Below the pieces are notes generated by a model. That model was given only the letters and a program-made list of their open reading frames with translations. It searched no databases and was not told where the DNA came from. A stretch of 64,000 nucleotides of DNA, from positions 310,001-374,000 of the forward strand of contig NZ_VZPJ01000001.1 in the NCBI RefSeq assembly GCF_008801605.1, read 5' to 3'. Below, one piece after another: positions 20,479 through 29,866 of the stretch. How positions within the stretch are numbered: the stretch's first letter is position 1; the number at the start of each line of letters is the position of its first letter. The translations under genes were made by a program, and so were the position numbers. The DNA is from Pseudomonas brassicacearum subsp. brassicacearum. Lineage in GTDB: Bacteria > Pseudomonadota > Gammaproteobacteria > Pseudomonadales > Pseudomonadaceae.

Positions 20479-22089
20479 TTACCAAACAGCAATATGCGAA
20501 TCCGCCCGGGGTTCGGTACCACCACACAGCACCCCGCTGACCGGGTCGCGCAGGATGATCTGGCCGCGGCCATAGTCGGTCAGGTCGCTGGCGATCTGAA
20601 CCTCATGCCCCCGTCGAACCAAGGCATTGGCCAGGTCCCGTGAGGCCCCGTGCTCGATCCCGACTTTCATCCCACCCAGCCATTGCCAGCGCGGTGCATC
20701 CAGCGCCGCTTGCGGGTTCAGGCCGAAATCCACCAGGTTCATGACCATCTGCACATGCCCCTGGGGCTGCATGTAGCCGCCCATCACGCCGAAGGGACCG
20801 AGGGCCTCGCCATTGCGGGTGAGGAAACCGGGAATGATGGTATGGAAGGTCTTCTTGCCTGGGGCCAGGCAGTTGGCGTGGGTCGAATCGAGGCTGAATT
20901 CCTGCCCTCGATTCTGCAAGGCAATACCGCTGTCGGGCAGCACCACACCGGAGCCAAACCCGTGGTAGTTGCTCTGGATGAACGAGACCATATTGCCCTC
21001 CCCATCCGCGGTCGCCAGGTACACCGTGCCGCTGGCGTGGGGGTCGCCGGGCGCGGGCGGTTGGGCCTGTTCGCCGATCTGTCGACGACGGTGGGCACTG
21101 TAGTCATCGCTGAGCAGGTCAGCCACCGCCACGCGCATGTGCAAAGGATCGGTGATGTAGTGCAGGCCGTCGCTGTAGGCCAGCTTCATCGCTTCCAGTT
21201 GGCGATGCCAGGTCTGTTGGCTGTCACGGTGATCGAAGTCGAAACCTTCCAGAATCTTCAACGCCATCAAGGCCACCAGGCCCTGCCCGCTTGGCGGGAT
21301 TTCCCAGACATCCACGCCTCGGTAATTGACGTGGATGGGGTCCACCCATTGGGCACGATAATCCTTGAGGTCCGAGGCCCGCAGATAGCCGCCGCTGGCC
21401 CGGGAATGGGCGTCCAGGCGCTCGGCCAACGCGCCGCGATACAGGCTCTCGCAGCGGGTATCGGCCAATTCCTGAAGGGTGCGCGCCTGGGCCGGGTTGC
21501 GAAAAACCTCCCCGGCCTGTGGTGCCTGGCCATCGATCAGGAAAGTATCGAACCAGGCCTCGAGGACGGCATCCCGATGGGGCGTGAACTCGTTCACCGC
21601 AACCTGCCATTGATGGGCAACCACCGGCGACAGCGCAAAGCCCTCCCGCGCCAGGCTGATCGCCGGTTGCAGCAGCTCGGCAAAGGGCAGCTTGCCAAAG
21701 CGTCGGGACAACTCGGCCCAGGCCGACGGGCAGCCCGGGACGGTCACCGGTGTCCAGCCATAGAGCGGCATCTGCCCGTGGCCGGCGGCCTTGACCGCCT
21801 CTATGCTCAAGGCGGCCGGCGCATGGCCGTTGCCGTTGAGGCCGTGCAACTGGCCCTTGCACCAGACCAGCGCGAAGGCGTCACCGCCAATGCCACAACC
21901 GGTGGGTTCGACCACCGTCAGTGCGGCTGCCGTGGCGATGGCGGCGTCGATGGCATTGCCGCCCTTTTGCATGATCTCGATGCCCGCCTGAGCAGCCAGG
22001 GGCTGGGACGCGGCGACCATGCCCCGACGGGCGAAAACGCTCTGGCGTTGCGACGGATAAGGGTATTGGTGGGCAGAAAATTTCAGCAT
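20479..22089 (-). CDS. Gamma-glutamyltransferase family protein (no signal peptide)
   Basis: A 536-residue Ntn-hydrolase of the GGT family. The substrate region 'GGNAIDAAIATAAALTVVEP' lies at residues 43-62. The autocleavage site is probably before Thr355 in 'HASGTVYLATADGEGN', and 'GFGSGVVLPDSGIALQNRG' follows. Unlike periplasmic E. coli GGT it has no signal peptide, which matches the shorter YwrD-like branch. It is immediately upstream in position, and co-directional, to a polar amino-acid ABC importer and a GntR regulator, so it may hydrolyse imported gamma-glutamyl compounds inside the cell. Confidence 0.85.
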   Translation of the reverse strand: MLKFSAHQYPYPSQRQSVFARRGMVAASQPLAAQAGIEIMQKGGNAIDAAIATAAALTVVEPTGCGIGGDAFALVWCKGQLHGLNGNGHAPAALSIEAVKAAGHGQMPLYGWTPVTVPGCPSAWAELSRRFGKLPFAELLQPAISLAREGFALSPVVAHQWQVAVNEFTPHRDAVLEAWFDTFLIDGQAPQAGEVFRNPAQARTLQELADTRCESLYRGALAERLDAHSRASGGYLRASDLKDYRAQWVDPIHVNYRGVDVWEIPPSGQGLVALMALKILEGFDFDHRDSQQTWHRQLEAMKLAYSDGLHYITDPLHMRVAVADLLSDDYSAHRRRQIGEQAQPPAPGDPHASGTVYLATADGEGNMVSFIQSNYHGFGSGVVLPDSGIALQNRGQEFSLDSTHANCLAPGKKTFHTIIPGFLTRNGEALGPFGVMGGYMQPQGHVQMVMNLVDFGLNPQAALDAPRWQWLGGMKVGIEHGASRDLANALVRRGHEVQIASDLTDYGRGQIILRDPVSGVLCGGTEPRADSHIAVW

Positions 22090-22131
22090 GGCGGAGGCTC
22101 TTCGATACAGGAATTCAGTGGCCGGGAAAAG

Positions 22132-22911
22132 TCATAACACGCGACTGAGAAAAGCCCGGGTACGAGGATGAATGGGGTGACAGAAAATCTGCTCCGGCGG
22201 CCCCTGCTCGATGAGCTCGCCCTGGTCCAGGACCACCACACGGTCGGCCACTTCCCGGGCAAAGCCCATTTCATGGGTCACCACGACCATGGTCATCCCC
22301 TCCTCGGCCAACTCCTTCATCACTTGCAACACCTCGCCGACAGTCTCCGGGTCGAGGGCGCTGGTGGGTTCGTCGAACAGCATGGCCTGGGGTTTCATCG
22401 CCAGGGCCCGGGCGATCGCCACCCGCTGTTGCTGGCCGCCGGAAAGCATCGACGGGTAGTGATCGGCCTTGTCCGCCAGGCCGACCCGCTCCAGCAGGCC
22501 GCGGGCCTGCTCCAGCGCTGCGGTGCGAGTCACGCCAAGCACCTGGATCGGCGCCTCGATGATGTTCTCCAGGGCCGTCATGTGAGGAAACAGGTTGAAG
22601 CGCTGGAAGACCATGCCGATGTCCCGCCGCTGACGGGCGATGTTGCGCTCCGACTCACGCACCAGGCTGCCGTCGGCCCGCTCGCGATAGCCCATGGCCC
22701 GGCCGTTGACGCGGATCCGCCCGCCCTGGATGTCCTCCAGCAGGTTGATGCAACGTATGAAGGTGGTCTTGCCGGAGCCCGAAGCGCCGATCAGCACCAC
22801 CACTTCGCCGCGCCGCACTTGCAGGGAGATGCCCTTGAGAATCTGCAGCTCGCCGAAGGACTTGTGGACATCCAGCGCCTCGATAATCAGCTCTTCGCTT
22901 TTATGCGCCAT
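22132..22911 (-). CDS. Amino-acid ABC transporter ATP-binding protein (HisP/GlnQ type)
   Basis: A 259-residue ATPase. Walker A 'GASGSGKTT' is near residue 41, the signature is '[15 protein letters not shown]', Walker B is '[14 protein letters not shown]' and the switch is 'THEMGFA', typical of polar amino-acid importers. The start at 22911 is two bases after the permease stop. A longer open frame reaching 23679 on the same strand is a shadow across the permease gene and not a fusion. Confidence 0.9.
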   Translation of the reverse strand: MAHKSEELIIEALDVHKSFGELQILKGISLQVRRGEVVVLIGASGSGKTTFIRCINLLEDIQGGRIRVNGRAMGYRERADGSLVRESERNIARQRRDIGMVFQRFNLFPHMTALENIIEAPIQVLGVTRTAALEQARGLLERVGLADKADHYPSMLSGGQQQRVAIARALAMKPQAMLFDEPTSALDPETVGEVLQVMKELAEEGMTMVVVTHEMGFAREVADRVVVLDQGELIEQGPPEQIFCHPIHPRTRAFLSRVL

Positions 22912-22913
22912 GG

Positions 22914-23690
22914 TTAACGTGCCCTCAGCAGGTTCAGGGTGCTGCGACCGAACATCCGCGTCGAAGCCGGCGGCGGTGACGAGGGCCGGTCCGACTGACC
23001 GAAACGGGCTTCCAGCCAGCGCTGGAAAAAGCCCCACAGCGTGGTCAGCAACAAGAAGTAGATCGCCACCACCAGATACAGTTCGAACACCCGGAACGTC
23101 GCCGACGTGACCATCTGGGTACTGAGCAACAATTCCTGTACGCCGATCACGCTGACCAGCGTGGTGTTCTTGAGCATCACGTTGAACTCGTTGCCCAGCG
23201 GCGGCACGATGACCCGGAACGCCTGGGGCAGGACAATGCGGCGCATCAGTTTGGCGAAGGTCATGCCCAGCGAGCGCCCGGCCTCGTATTGGCCCTTGTC
23301 CACCGCACCGATGCCGGCGCGGATGATCTCGGCCATGTAGGCCCCCTCGTTGAGACCCAGGGCAATGATCGCCGCCTGGATATTGCCAGGGATTACCAGC
23401 CCAAAGAGGTCGATGTCTTCGAAGCGGAAAATCCCGCCAGCGGCCAGCGCGGTATAGAGAAAGACGATCTGCACCAGCAACGGCGTGCCGCGCATCAGCC
23501 ACACGTAAAAGCGCACTGGCAAATGCAGCAACGGGTTCCTCGACAACCGCAACAGCGCGGCGGCCAGCCCGAGGGCACAGCCCAGCAGCATCGCCAGCAC
23601 ACTGATCAGGCAGGTCAGCCAGAGCCCGGTGAGGTACACCCCACTGGGCTGCAACAGGTACTGCCAGAACACATCCCAATTGAAATTCAT
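22914..23690 (-). CDS. Amino-acid ABC transporter permease (HisM/GlnP type)
   Basis: A 258-residue membrane permease with about five hydrophobic segments and the motifs '[16 protein letters not shown]' and '[31 protein letters not shown]' (EAA loop, residues about 137-167) characteristic of the polar amino-acid uptake family. Only one permease gene is present, so it probably works as a homodimer. It lies twelve bases after the binding-protein gene. Confidence 0.9.
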   Translation of the reverse strand: MNFNWDVFWQYLLQPSGVYLTGLWLTCLISVLAMLLGCALGLAAALLRLSRNPLLHLPVRFYVWLMRGTPLLVQIVFLYTALAAGGIFRFEDIDLFGLVIPGNIQAAIIALGLNEGAYMAEIIRAGIGAVDKGQYEAGRSLGMTFAKLMRRIVLPQAFRVIVPPLGNEFNVMLKNTTLVSVIGVQELLLSTQMVTSATFRVFELYLVVAIYFLLLTTLWGFFQRWLEARFGQSDRPSSPPPASTRMFGRSTLNLLRAR

Positions 23691-23702
23691 CGGTGGTTCA
23701 CC

Positions 23703-24509
23703 TCAATCAAGCGTGTCACTGGCGACATGCCATTTGCCCAGCAGTTGGCTGTAGCTGCCGTCGCTGCGCATATCGCCGATGACCTGCTGCACGGCGGCGG
23801 TCAGTTGCGGGTCGTCCTTGCGAATGCCCAGGCCGGTGAGAATCCGGCTGAAGGCTGGCACGCCCTCCTCGAACAGATCGGGCGCCATGGCGGCGTAATA
23901 ACCGGCGGTTTCCACGGTGGTGCCGTAGGCGTCGACCTGGCTGATGCGCAGAGCCTGGAAGGCATCGGTGTCGGAGTTGTAGACCACCAGTTTCATAGGC
24001 GGCTTGCCGGCCTTGGCCAGGGTCTCGCTCTCGGCGTCGAGCAGGGTCTTGATGGTGGAACCGTTAAGTACCGCGACCTTGTCTGCGGAGAGATCCGCCA
24101 GCGTCTTGAGGCCCTTTGGATTGCCCTTGGGCACCACCACCGCCTGGCTGGAATACATGTAGTTGACGATGTCGATCACCTCGCGGCGCTCGGGCTTGTC
24201 AAACAGTTGGTCGACGATCATGTCGCACTGTCGAGCCAGCAACGCGGGGAGCAGCCCGGAAAAGGGAATGACCCGCCATTCCACCTTCTTGTCGCCCAGG
24301 CGCTTGGCGATTTCCAGCCCCAGGTCCACGGTCAGTCCCTTGGGTTTCTGCGCCTCATCGAAGGACACCAGCGGCGGCGAATCCATGCCCGAGCAGTAGA
24401 CGAGTTTATCGACCTTGAGCAAACGCTCCGGGACAACGGGCGCGGCAACCGCCCACTGTGCACAGAAACCCAAGGATAAAGCGGCAACCAACAGGCGAGG
24501 CTTATGCAT
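23703..24509 (-). CDS. Amino-acid ABC transporter periplasmic binding protein
   Basis: A 268-residue family-3 solute-binding protein with a signal peptide (about 1-22, 'AVAA'). Motifs include 'GLTVDLGLEIAKRLGDKKVEWRVIPFSGLLPALLARQCDMIV' (residues about 58-99) and 'GYYAAMAPDLF'. It is the first gene of the importer operon. The ligand is unknown; the neighbouring GGT-like enzyme hints at gamma-glutamyl amino acids or peptides. Confidence 0.9.
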   Translation of the reverse strand: MHKPRLLVAALSLGFCAQWAVAAPVVPERLLKVDKLVYCSGMDSPPLVSFDEAQKPKGLTVDLGLEIAKRLGDKKVEWRVIPFSGLLPALLARQCDMIVDQLFDKPERREVIDIVNYMYSSQAVVVPKGNPKGLKTLADLSADKVAVLNGSTIKTLLDAESETLAKAGKPPMKLVVYNSDTDAFQALRISQVDAYGTTVETAGYYAAMAPDLFEEGVPAFSRILTGLGIRKDDPQLTAAVQQVIGDMRSDGSYSQLLGKWHVASDTLD

Positions 24510-24585
24510 GACCAGACACTCCAGTTCAGTAAGTAACGGGCAGTACTCAAAGTCAGAACACGGGCAGGCTCGGAGCCCGCTCTCG

Positions 24586-25254
24586 TTATTTTTTCGATTG
24601 CAGGAACTCGATCAATTCAGGGACGGTGCCTTCGATGTGCGCACGCACCACCGCCTCGGCCTTGTCGGCGTCGCCCGCACGCAGGGCATCGAGGATCAGC
24701 ATGTGCTCCTGGCGCGCACTCAGGGGCTTTTCCACATGCTGCAGCCACAGGCGCATGGGCGCTTCGATCAGGGAATAGAGCGCGCTGATCTGCTTGAGCA
24801 ATCGCGGACGACCGCTGAGGCTGCACAGGTACTCATGGAACGCGCGATGGCGGCTGACCCACTCGGCGCTTTCCTCGCGGTAATCGTCCATCTCGTCCAG
24901 CAGTCGCTCCAAGGCAGCCAACTGGCGCTCGCCAATTCTGGCTGTCGCGACACGGACTGCCAGGCCTTCCAGGGCGCTGCGCATCTCGAAGACTTCGTGC
25001 AACTCATCGATGTCCAGGCCGCTGACAATCGCCCCGCGATTGGGTCGCAGGGTCACCAGCCCCTGGGCATCCAGACGGCGAAAGGCTTCGCGCACCGGCA
25101 TCCGGCTCATGCCGATTTCGTTGGCGATGTCCTCGGCAATCAGCCGGTCGCCCTTGCGTAACCGACCGCCACAAATGGCATCGAGCAGGAAGTTGTAGGC
25201 CTCTTCCTCGGCAGTCATCGGCGGACGTTCAGCGTAAGTCGGGGCAAATTGCAT
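24586..25254 (-). CDS. GntR-family regulator, FadR/FCD subfamily
   Basis: A 222-residue regulator with an N-terminal winged helix 'IAEDIANEIGMSRMPVREAFRRLDAQGLV' (residues about 39-67) and an all-helical FCD ligand domain with metal-binding-type His residues ('HRAFHEYLC'). The ATG at 25254 has AAGGTG upstream. It lies 76 bases upstream of the amino-acid ABC operon in the same direction, so it probably controls that operon and the GGT-like gene. Confidence 0.85.
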   Translation of the reverse strand: MQFAPTYAERPPMTAEEEAYNFLLDAICGGRLRKGDRLIAEDIANEIGMSRMPVREAFRRLDAQGLVTLRPNRGAIVSGLDIDELHEVFEMRSALEGLAVRVATARIGERQLAALERLLDEMDDYREESAEWVSRHRAFHEYLCSLSGRPRLLKQISALYSLIEAPMRLWLQHVEKPLSARQEHMLILDALRAGDADKAEAVVRAHIEGTVPELIEFLQSKK

Positions 25255-25263
25255 GGCAGCACC

Positions 25264-25301
25264 TTTTGAATTTTTGTATCCAATTATCCATGGATTCAAA
25301 A
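25264..25301. promoter_or_regulatory. Inverted repeats upstream of the GntR gene
   Basis: TTTTGAAT (25264-25271) is inverted as ATTCAAAA (25294-25301), and a perfect palindrome ATCCATGGAT (25286-25295) lies inside. The AT-rich block sits just before the GntR start and may be its autoregulatory operator. No other gene is seen in the remaining gap up to 25492. Confidence 0.4.
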
Positions 25302-25492
25302 AAGCAGAATGCGTGCCAAGCTCACGAATAATCGTGCAAGTGTTTGATTTGAAGGAATTTTCAGAGGAAAACCACTGCCAGCCTTAAAGCCCTGCCATAG
25401 GCTTGGCCGCACACCTGTGCTACCAAACAGCTCAGTGGCTGCCCTTTATGTGTGCAGGATGACGCTTCGGTAACACCGCAGGCGGCAGCCCA

Positions 25493-26434
25493 TCATGCAG
25501 GTGCCCTGGGTGTATCTGAGGGTGACTCGCCAAACAGCGCCCGGTAATGGGCCGCAAAATGACTCAGGTGGAAAAACCCCATCGCCACGGCGATTTCACT
25601 GACGTTCAATGCCGCCGCACGGGTCGTGATCAAACGCCGGCGCACGGCATTGAGCCGCAGGTTGCGCAGGTACTCCACCGGACGCATCCCGGTGACCGCC
25701 TGGAAACTGTTCTGCAGGGTCCTGCGACTCACCCGCAATTGCTCGCACAAGTCGAGGATGCTCAAGGGCACCTCTGCGCTGGTGACGACCAGCTCCTGGC
25801 AACGCTTGACCAGATAGGCACTGACGGCAAAATTGCCGCGCCGGCCACGCACCTCGTCCGAAGCGTGACTGAACAAGTCGAGAAAGGCGTTGAGCAGCAC
25901 GTCCTCGAGGATTTTTTCCGAGGCCGGATTGACCGCGTCCGCCTGTTCCAGAAGCTGACGAAACAGTGGGTGGATCCTTTGCTGCACGCGGCGCAGCACC
26001 GCCTCATCCACGCTGACCTGGGACACGCTTTGCAGGCGCTTGAGCTGTTCGCTCGACAGTTCGTAGGCCGCCAGCTTGGCGAACCGCACCGTGTCGACAT
26101 TGGCCGCAAAGAAGTGCATGCCCTCCGGGGCGTGCAAGACGAAGTCCTCGCCATCGCGCAATAGCACGACACTGTGGGCGCCCACCTGGTGCCCCTGGAC
26201 CACCGGCGCGCCGCCCAGCGACATGGCAATGCACAAACGCCCTTTTGGCGCGCAACCGCGCTGCACTACACGTTTATCCAGCACCTCCTGGAAGATCTGG
26301 AAACGATCGGCGCACACCTGCCGCAGCTCGCTGGAAAGGCAGCCACGCCCGAGTTGGTCATAGACCTGTTGCCAGCCCAGGATCGAACCGGCGTGTTGCT
26401 GAGGATCATTGAAGGTACGGACTTCGGCGAACAT
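25493..26434 (-). CDS. AraC-family transcriptional regulator
   Basis: A 313-residue regulator with an N-terminal sensing domain and a C-terminal AraC double helix-turn-helix: 'LSILDLCEQLRVSRRTLQNSF' region and 'NVSEIAVAMGFFHLSHFAAHYRALFGESPS' (residues about 280-309). The domain order resembles EutR-type regulators. The ATG at 26434 is preferred over 26440 because GAGGA lies at the proper distance from it. It is tandem to the following catabolic cluster's 3' end, and its target is unknown. Confidence 0.85.
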   Translation of the reverse strand: MFAEVRTFNDPQQHAGSILGWQQVYDQLGRGCLSSELRQVCADRFQIFQEVLDKRVVQRGCAPKGRLCIAMSLGGAPVVQGHQVGAHSVVLLRDGEDFVLHAPEGMHFFAANVDTVRFAKLAAYELSSEQLKRLQSVSQVSVDEAVLRRVQQRIHPLFRQLLEQADAVNPASEKILEDVLLNAFLDLFSHASDEVRGRRGNFAVSAYLVKRCQELVVTSAEVPLSILDLCEQLRVSRRTLQNSFQAVTGMRPVEYLRNLRLNAVRRRLITTRAAALNVSEIAVAMGFFHLSHFAAHYRALFGESPSDTPRAPA

Positions 26435-26498
26435 GATCATTGTTCCTCGGTGGTGCTGTGCTTAACCCTGGTGCTGATATCCAAAGAGGTCGATAAAC

Positions 26499-26591
26499 CT
26501 GTGGCGAGGGAGCTTGCTCCCGCTTGAGCGCGAAGCGCTCACAAAACAGGTCTGCTGCGTAGCCCAGCGGGAGCAAGCTCCCCCGCCACGG
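26499..26591. repeat. REPIN-like inverted repeat
   Basis: 'gtggcgagggagcttgctccc' at 26501-26521 is matched by an inverted copy at 26567-26589. The spacer contains an inner 'gagcgcgaagcgctc' palindrome. It is a Pseudomonas REP variant between the AraC gene and the catabolic cluster. Confidence 0.8.
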
Positions 26592-26606
26592 ACTCGTGAA
26601 CCGTTC

Positions 26607-27371
26607 TTATTGTCGGAAAACCAAAGCCAGTTCCGTGCCAAGCATGTGCAAACGATATTCGCCTGCCCTGACGTCCATCGGCGCCAACAACGCCCCGGAC
26701 AGCACCACCTGCCCCGCTTCAACGCGCTGCCCGTCGGCCAGCAACCGCCGGACCAGCCAACACAGATTCGCCAGAGGTGTGTCCTCGCGCGCCAGGACGT
26801 TACCTTCACCACAGGACACGCCGTCATGCACCAGGCGATAGTTCACTTCGGGCAGTCGATCCGGATCGAACCCCACCCTGGCCCCGAGGCAATACAGCCC
26901 CGCGGCGGCATTGTCGGCAAGAAACGCTCCGACACCGAAACGCCAGCCCTGCCAGCGACAATCGGCAATTTCGAATGCCGGCGCGACCTCGGAAATGGCG
27001 GCGAGGATGTCCTCGTCACTGTAGAAATCTGGCACCAGCGTGCGCCCCAGGACAAACGCCAGCTCGATCTCCAGCTTGGGCTGGATCAGCCGTGCCAGGG
27101 GCACCGTGCTGCCGGGTTCCACAGCCATGGCATCGGTCAGCGCGCCCAATACCGGTTCATCAATACCGAAACGGTCCTGGGCGGCGCGGCCGGCGAAGGC
27201 CACTTTCCACCCGGTCAACCGCTCACCAGCGGCCTGGCGCCGGCGCAGCGCCTCGCGTTGCAAGGTATAGCCCGCCGACAGGTCGAGGGCCTGAGGTTCC
27301 AACGAAGGCAAGGCGTGTACGACCTGCGCAGCATCGTGGAGCCGGATCAGGAAATCATCCTCACGCTTCAT
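26607..27371 (-). CDS. 2-keto-4-pentenoate hydratase / 2-oxo-3-hexenedioate decarboxylase family (MhpD-like)
   Basis: A 254-residue FAH-superfamily protein. 'GWKVAFAGRAAQDRFGIDEPVLGALTD' (residues about 53-79), 'IQPKLEIELAFVLGR' and 'ADCRWQGW' match the hydratase/decarboxylase family that acts at the end of meta-cleavage pathways. Its start overlaps the stop of the monooxygenase gene by four bases. It is the last gene of the minus-strand catabolic operon. No MhpE-type aldolase or MhpF-type acylating aldehyde dehydrogenase follows in the window, so the pathway is incomplete here. Confidence 0.85.
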   Translation of the reverse strand: MKREDDFLIRLHDAAQVVHALPSLEPQALDLSAGYTLQREALRRRQAAGERLTGWKVAFAGRAAQDRFGIDEPVLGALTDAMAVEPGSTVPLARLIQPKLEIELAFVLGRTLVPDFYSDEDILAAISEVAPAFEIADCRWQGWRFGVGAFLADNAAAGLYCLGARVGFDPDRLPEVNYRLVHDGVSCGEGNVLAREDTPLANLCWLVRRLLADGQRVEAGQVVLSGALLAPMDVRAGEYRLHMLGTELALVFRQ

Positions 27372-28975
27372 GAGAGTTGCTCCGCCAGTTTGCGCAAAAC
27401 GCCTTCGAGCCGCTCGGGTGTGGTGATCGCGGCAACGAACCGATCTGGCCGCACCACCACAACGCAGTCACGCACCTTGGCAAACCATTCGCCCAAGCGA
27501 TTATCGATGTCCTCGACGCAAATGGCGCCGCTGGCGGACAAGGGTTGATTACGCCCCACGCCACTGCGCGAGCGATTGATCTGGATGAAGCGCGTCTCCC
27601 AGCGCGCCCACCAGGCGGCGGTTTGCTCGCTGAGCTGTTCGCTCGGATTGACCCGATACCCCAGCACCGCATAGGAATGCCCCAGTACATCGTCCAGGCG
27701 CCGGCGCTGACCCTGGGCGTCCTCGACAGACGGCTGGATGAACAACTGCCCGACCAGATCATCCTCATGCAGCTCGGCACGCTCGTGATGCACCAGGCCT
27801 TTGGTGATGGTCGCCTTGGGTTTGAACTTGAATTCCAGCAAGTGCGAGCGAAGGTTGTCGACGCTGTTGACGGCCTGGAACAACCAGTCCCGCACACCGG
27901 CCATCAACGGGTTGGTCAGCCCCAGCACCGCGCCCATGTTGTCGGCCAACGCGATGAGATCGGTCGCGTGCCCACGGCGCTCCTGGTCGTAACTGGCAAG
28001 AATCGTCGGCGACGCCCGCCCTTGAAGGATCGCGGCGAGTTTCCAGGTGACGTTGGCGACATCACGCAGGCCCGAATTGAGCCCCTGCCCGGCCCAGGGC
28101 GGGGAAATATGCGCCGCATCCCCCACCAAGGCCACACGGCCCTGGACAAAGCGCGCCGCGACCCGAGAGTTATGGGTGTAGGCGCGGATCCGGATGATTT
28201 CCAGTTGATCGACCGCATCGCCGATATGCCCACGGATCAAGTCCCGGATCGTCGTCTCTTCGCACATCCGGGTCTCGTCTTCGCCCTCCAGGAGCATGAA
28301 CTCCCAGCGCCGCTGCTGATACGGCAAGTAGATGCAGACGAAAGGTCGCTGAGGGTCGGCATGCAGGGCGGTATACGGTGCATCCAGGGTGTCGTTGGCC
28401 GTGTCGATCACCACCCATTTGCGCGGATGGGTCAGCCCCAGCAGCTCGATGCCGAGTTTCTTGCGCACGCTGGAACGTCCACCATCGGCGCCGATCACGT
28501 ACTGCGCCTGCAATTGATAGAGCTCGCCCTGGGCATCGCGCACCTGCAAGGTCACGCCCTCGGCATCCTGCTCCAGATCGAGCATTTCATGGCCCTGGCG
28601 CAACTCGACACTGGCGTACTTGCCCAACTGCTCGCGCAACGTCGTTTCCAGCAACTGTTGCATGAAGATGTTGCGCATCGGCCAGCCATAGTTTGCCGTG
28701 CTCGGCTTGACCTCGGCAAAACACACGCCTCGCGCATTGTAGTAACGCAAGGGCACGTTGCAGATCATGTCGCGCGCGGCCAGTTCGGCGATGCCGATGC
28801 CCTGCAACACACGCAGGGCCTCGTCATCCATGCCCACCGCACGCGGATACGGCAGGACGCCGTCAGCCAACTCAAGGACGATGCAGTCGATGCCGTACAG
28901 CCCCATGTAATGAGCGGCCGTGATCCCGTTGGGGCCGCCGCCCACGATGACAACCTGGGTTTTCTCCTGCTTCAT
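27368..28975 (-). CDS. FAD-dependent aromatic monooxygenase (MhpA-like, PheA/TfdB family)
   Basis: A 535-residue class A flavoprotein hydroxylase. The FAD motif 'VIVGGGPNGITAAHYMGLYG' is at residues 8-27, the DG motif 'VIGADGGRSSVRKKLG' is mid-protein, and the GD motif 'RVALVGDAAHISPPWAGQGL' (residues about 274-293) is intact. The family includes 3-(3-hydroxyphenyl)propionate hydroxylase. It should hydroxylate a phenolic ring with NAD(P)H and O2. It starts two bases after the alpha/beta hydrolase stop. Confidence 0.9.
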   Translation of the reverse strand: MKQEKTQVVIVGGGPNGITAAHYMGLYGIDCIVLELADGVLPYPRAVGMDDEALRVLQGIGIAELAARDMICNVPLRYYNARGVCFAEVKPSTANYGWPMRNIFMQQLLETTLREQLGKYASVELRQGHEMLDLEQDAEGVTLQVRDAQGELYQLQAQYVIGADGGRSSVRKKLGIELLGLTHPRKWVVIDTANDTLDAPYTALHADPQRPFVCIYLPYQQRRWEFMLLEGEDETRMCEETTIRDLIRGHIGDAVDQLEIIRIRAYTHNSRVAARFVQGRVALVGDAAHISPPWAGQGLNSGLRDVANVTWKLAAILQGRASPTILASYDQERRGHATDLIALADNMGAVLGLTNPLMAGVRDWLFQAVNSVDNLRSHLLEFKFKPKATITKGLVHHERAELHEDDLVGQLFIQPSVEDAQGQRRRLDDVLGHSYAVLGYRVNPSEQLSEQTAAWWARWETRFIQINRSRSGVGRNQPLSASGAICVEDIDNRLGEWFAKVRDCVVVVRPDRFVAAITTPERLEGVLRKLAEQLS

Positions 28976-28977
28976 CG

Positions 28978-29841
28978 CTATTCACCGCTTTGTTGTTGTG
29001 GTTGTAGGCACTGGTCATACAAATAGTCCATGACGACAAGGTTGAACATTTCGCTCTGGTCATCATGCACATAATGGCTGGCGTCGGCGATTTCCTCTGT
29101 GCGCACCCACTTACTGGCCTGCTTGATCGACTCAAGGGTCGCCAAGGGCAGGAAATCGGAACGGGCGCCACGAATGAACAGCGTCGGGCAATCCAGCGCC
29201 CGTACCGCCGGCCACAGGTCGGTCGGGGTAATACTCAGGCGCGCCTGGGCAATACCTTGCTGGTCGTGACGCCATTCGATTCCAGCCAGGGTTTCCTTCA
29301 TGGAATACATCAACCTGGAAGCCAGCCCCTCCTGAGAGAGGCCAGGTCGCGCTTGCAGCCAGAACTGGGCGGCACTCTCCCAGTCAGGAAACAACAGCGG
29401 TGTCTGGCTCATCTCGCGCCGAATGCGCTCGGCGCCGTCACCGCTGACCGAAGAACCAGGGCCGATGTCCTCGATCACCAACGCTTGCAGTCGTCCCGGA
29501 TTGAGCCGCGCATACTCCAGTGCATTGGTGCCGCCAAGGGAATGCCCCACCAGGACGAAACGCTGCAGTTCCAGATGCGCCACCAGATCTTCAAGATCGT
29601 TGACATAGGCCTCGGTCCGGTAACTGGAGGCATCCGCCCAGTCACTGTGGCCACGACCACGCTGGTCAAGGGCATAGCAGCAGTACCGCTCGCCCAACGC
29701 ATTGACCAGGCCATCCCAGGTCTGGGCATAGGAGCGCAGCCCGTGGAGCAGCACCACCGCAATGCCCGACGGATTGCCCCAGGACAGATAATGCAGGCGT
29801 AGCCCCGATCGATTGGTGAAGAACTGGCTGTTTGCAGACAT
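28978..29841 (-). CDS. Alpha/beta hydrolase (C-C bond hydrolase-like)
   Basis: A 287-residue alpha/beta-hydrolase-fold protein. The oxyanion 'LLHG' is near residue 33, the nucleophile elbow 'VGHSLGGTN' carries Ser101, an acid is probable in 'IRGARSDFL' and the catalytic His in 'ADASHYVHDD'. The start at 29841 has GGGAAG upstream and the fold begins right after it. In this operon, beside a ring monooxygenase and a hydratase, it most likely cleaves a ring-fission product (MhpC-like), but an esterase or lactonase role is possible. Confidence 0.85.
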   Translation of the reverse strand: MSANSQFFTNRSGLRLHYLSWGNPSGIAVVLLHGLRSYAQTWDGLVNALGERYCCYALDQRGRGHSDWADASSYRTEAYVNDLEDLVAHLELQRFVLVGHSLGGTNALEYARLNPGRLQALVIEDIGPGSSVSGDGAERIRREMSQTPLLFPDWESAAQFWLQARPGLSQEGLASRLMYSMKETLAGIEWRHDQQGIAQARLSITPTDLWPAVRALDCPTLFIRGARSDFLPLATLESIKQASKWVRTEEIADASHYVHDDQSEMFNLVVMDYLYDQCLQPQQQSGE

Positions 29842-29866
29842 TCGTTTGCTTCCCACGATCCGTACC

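Noticed and set aside
19155..20573. Minus-strand open frame of 472 codons opposite the halovibrin-like gene
   Set aside because: It has no start signal or recognisable motif, and the opposite strand encodes a protein with a signal peptide and regular Cys spacing.
22132..23679. Apparent 515-residue fusion of a permease region and an ABC ATPase
   Set aside because: The first half is an out-of-frame shadow of the permease gene; the true ATPase starts at 22911 and the permease is complete in another frame.
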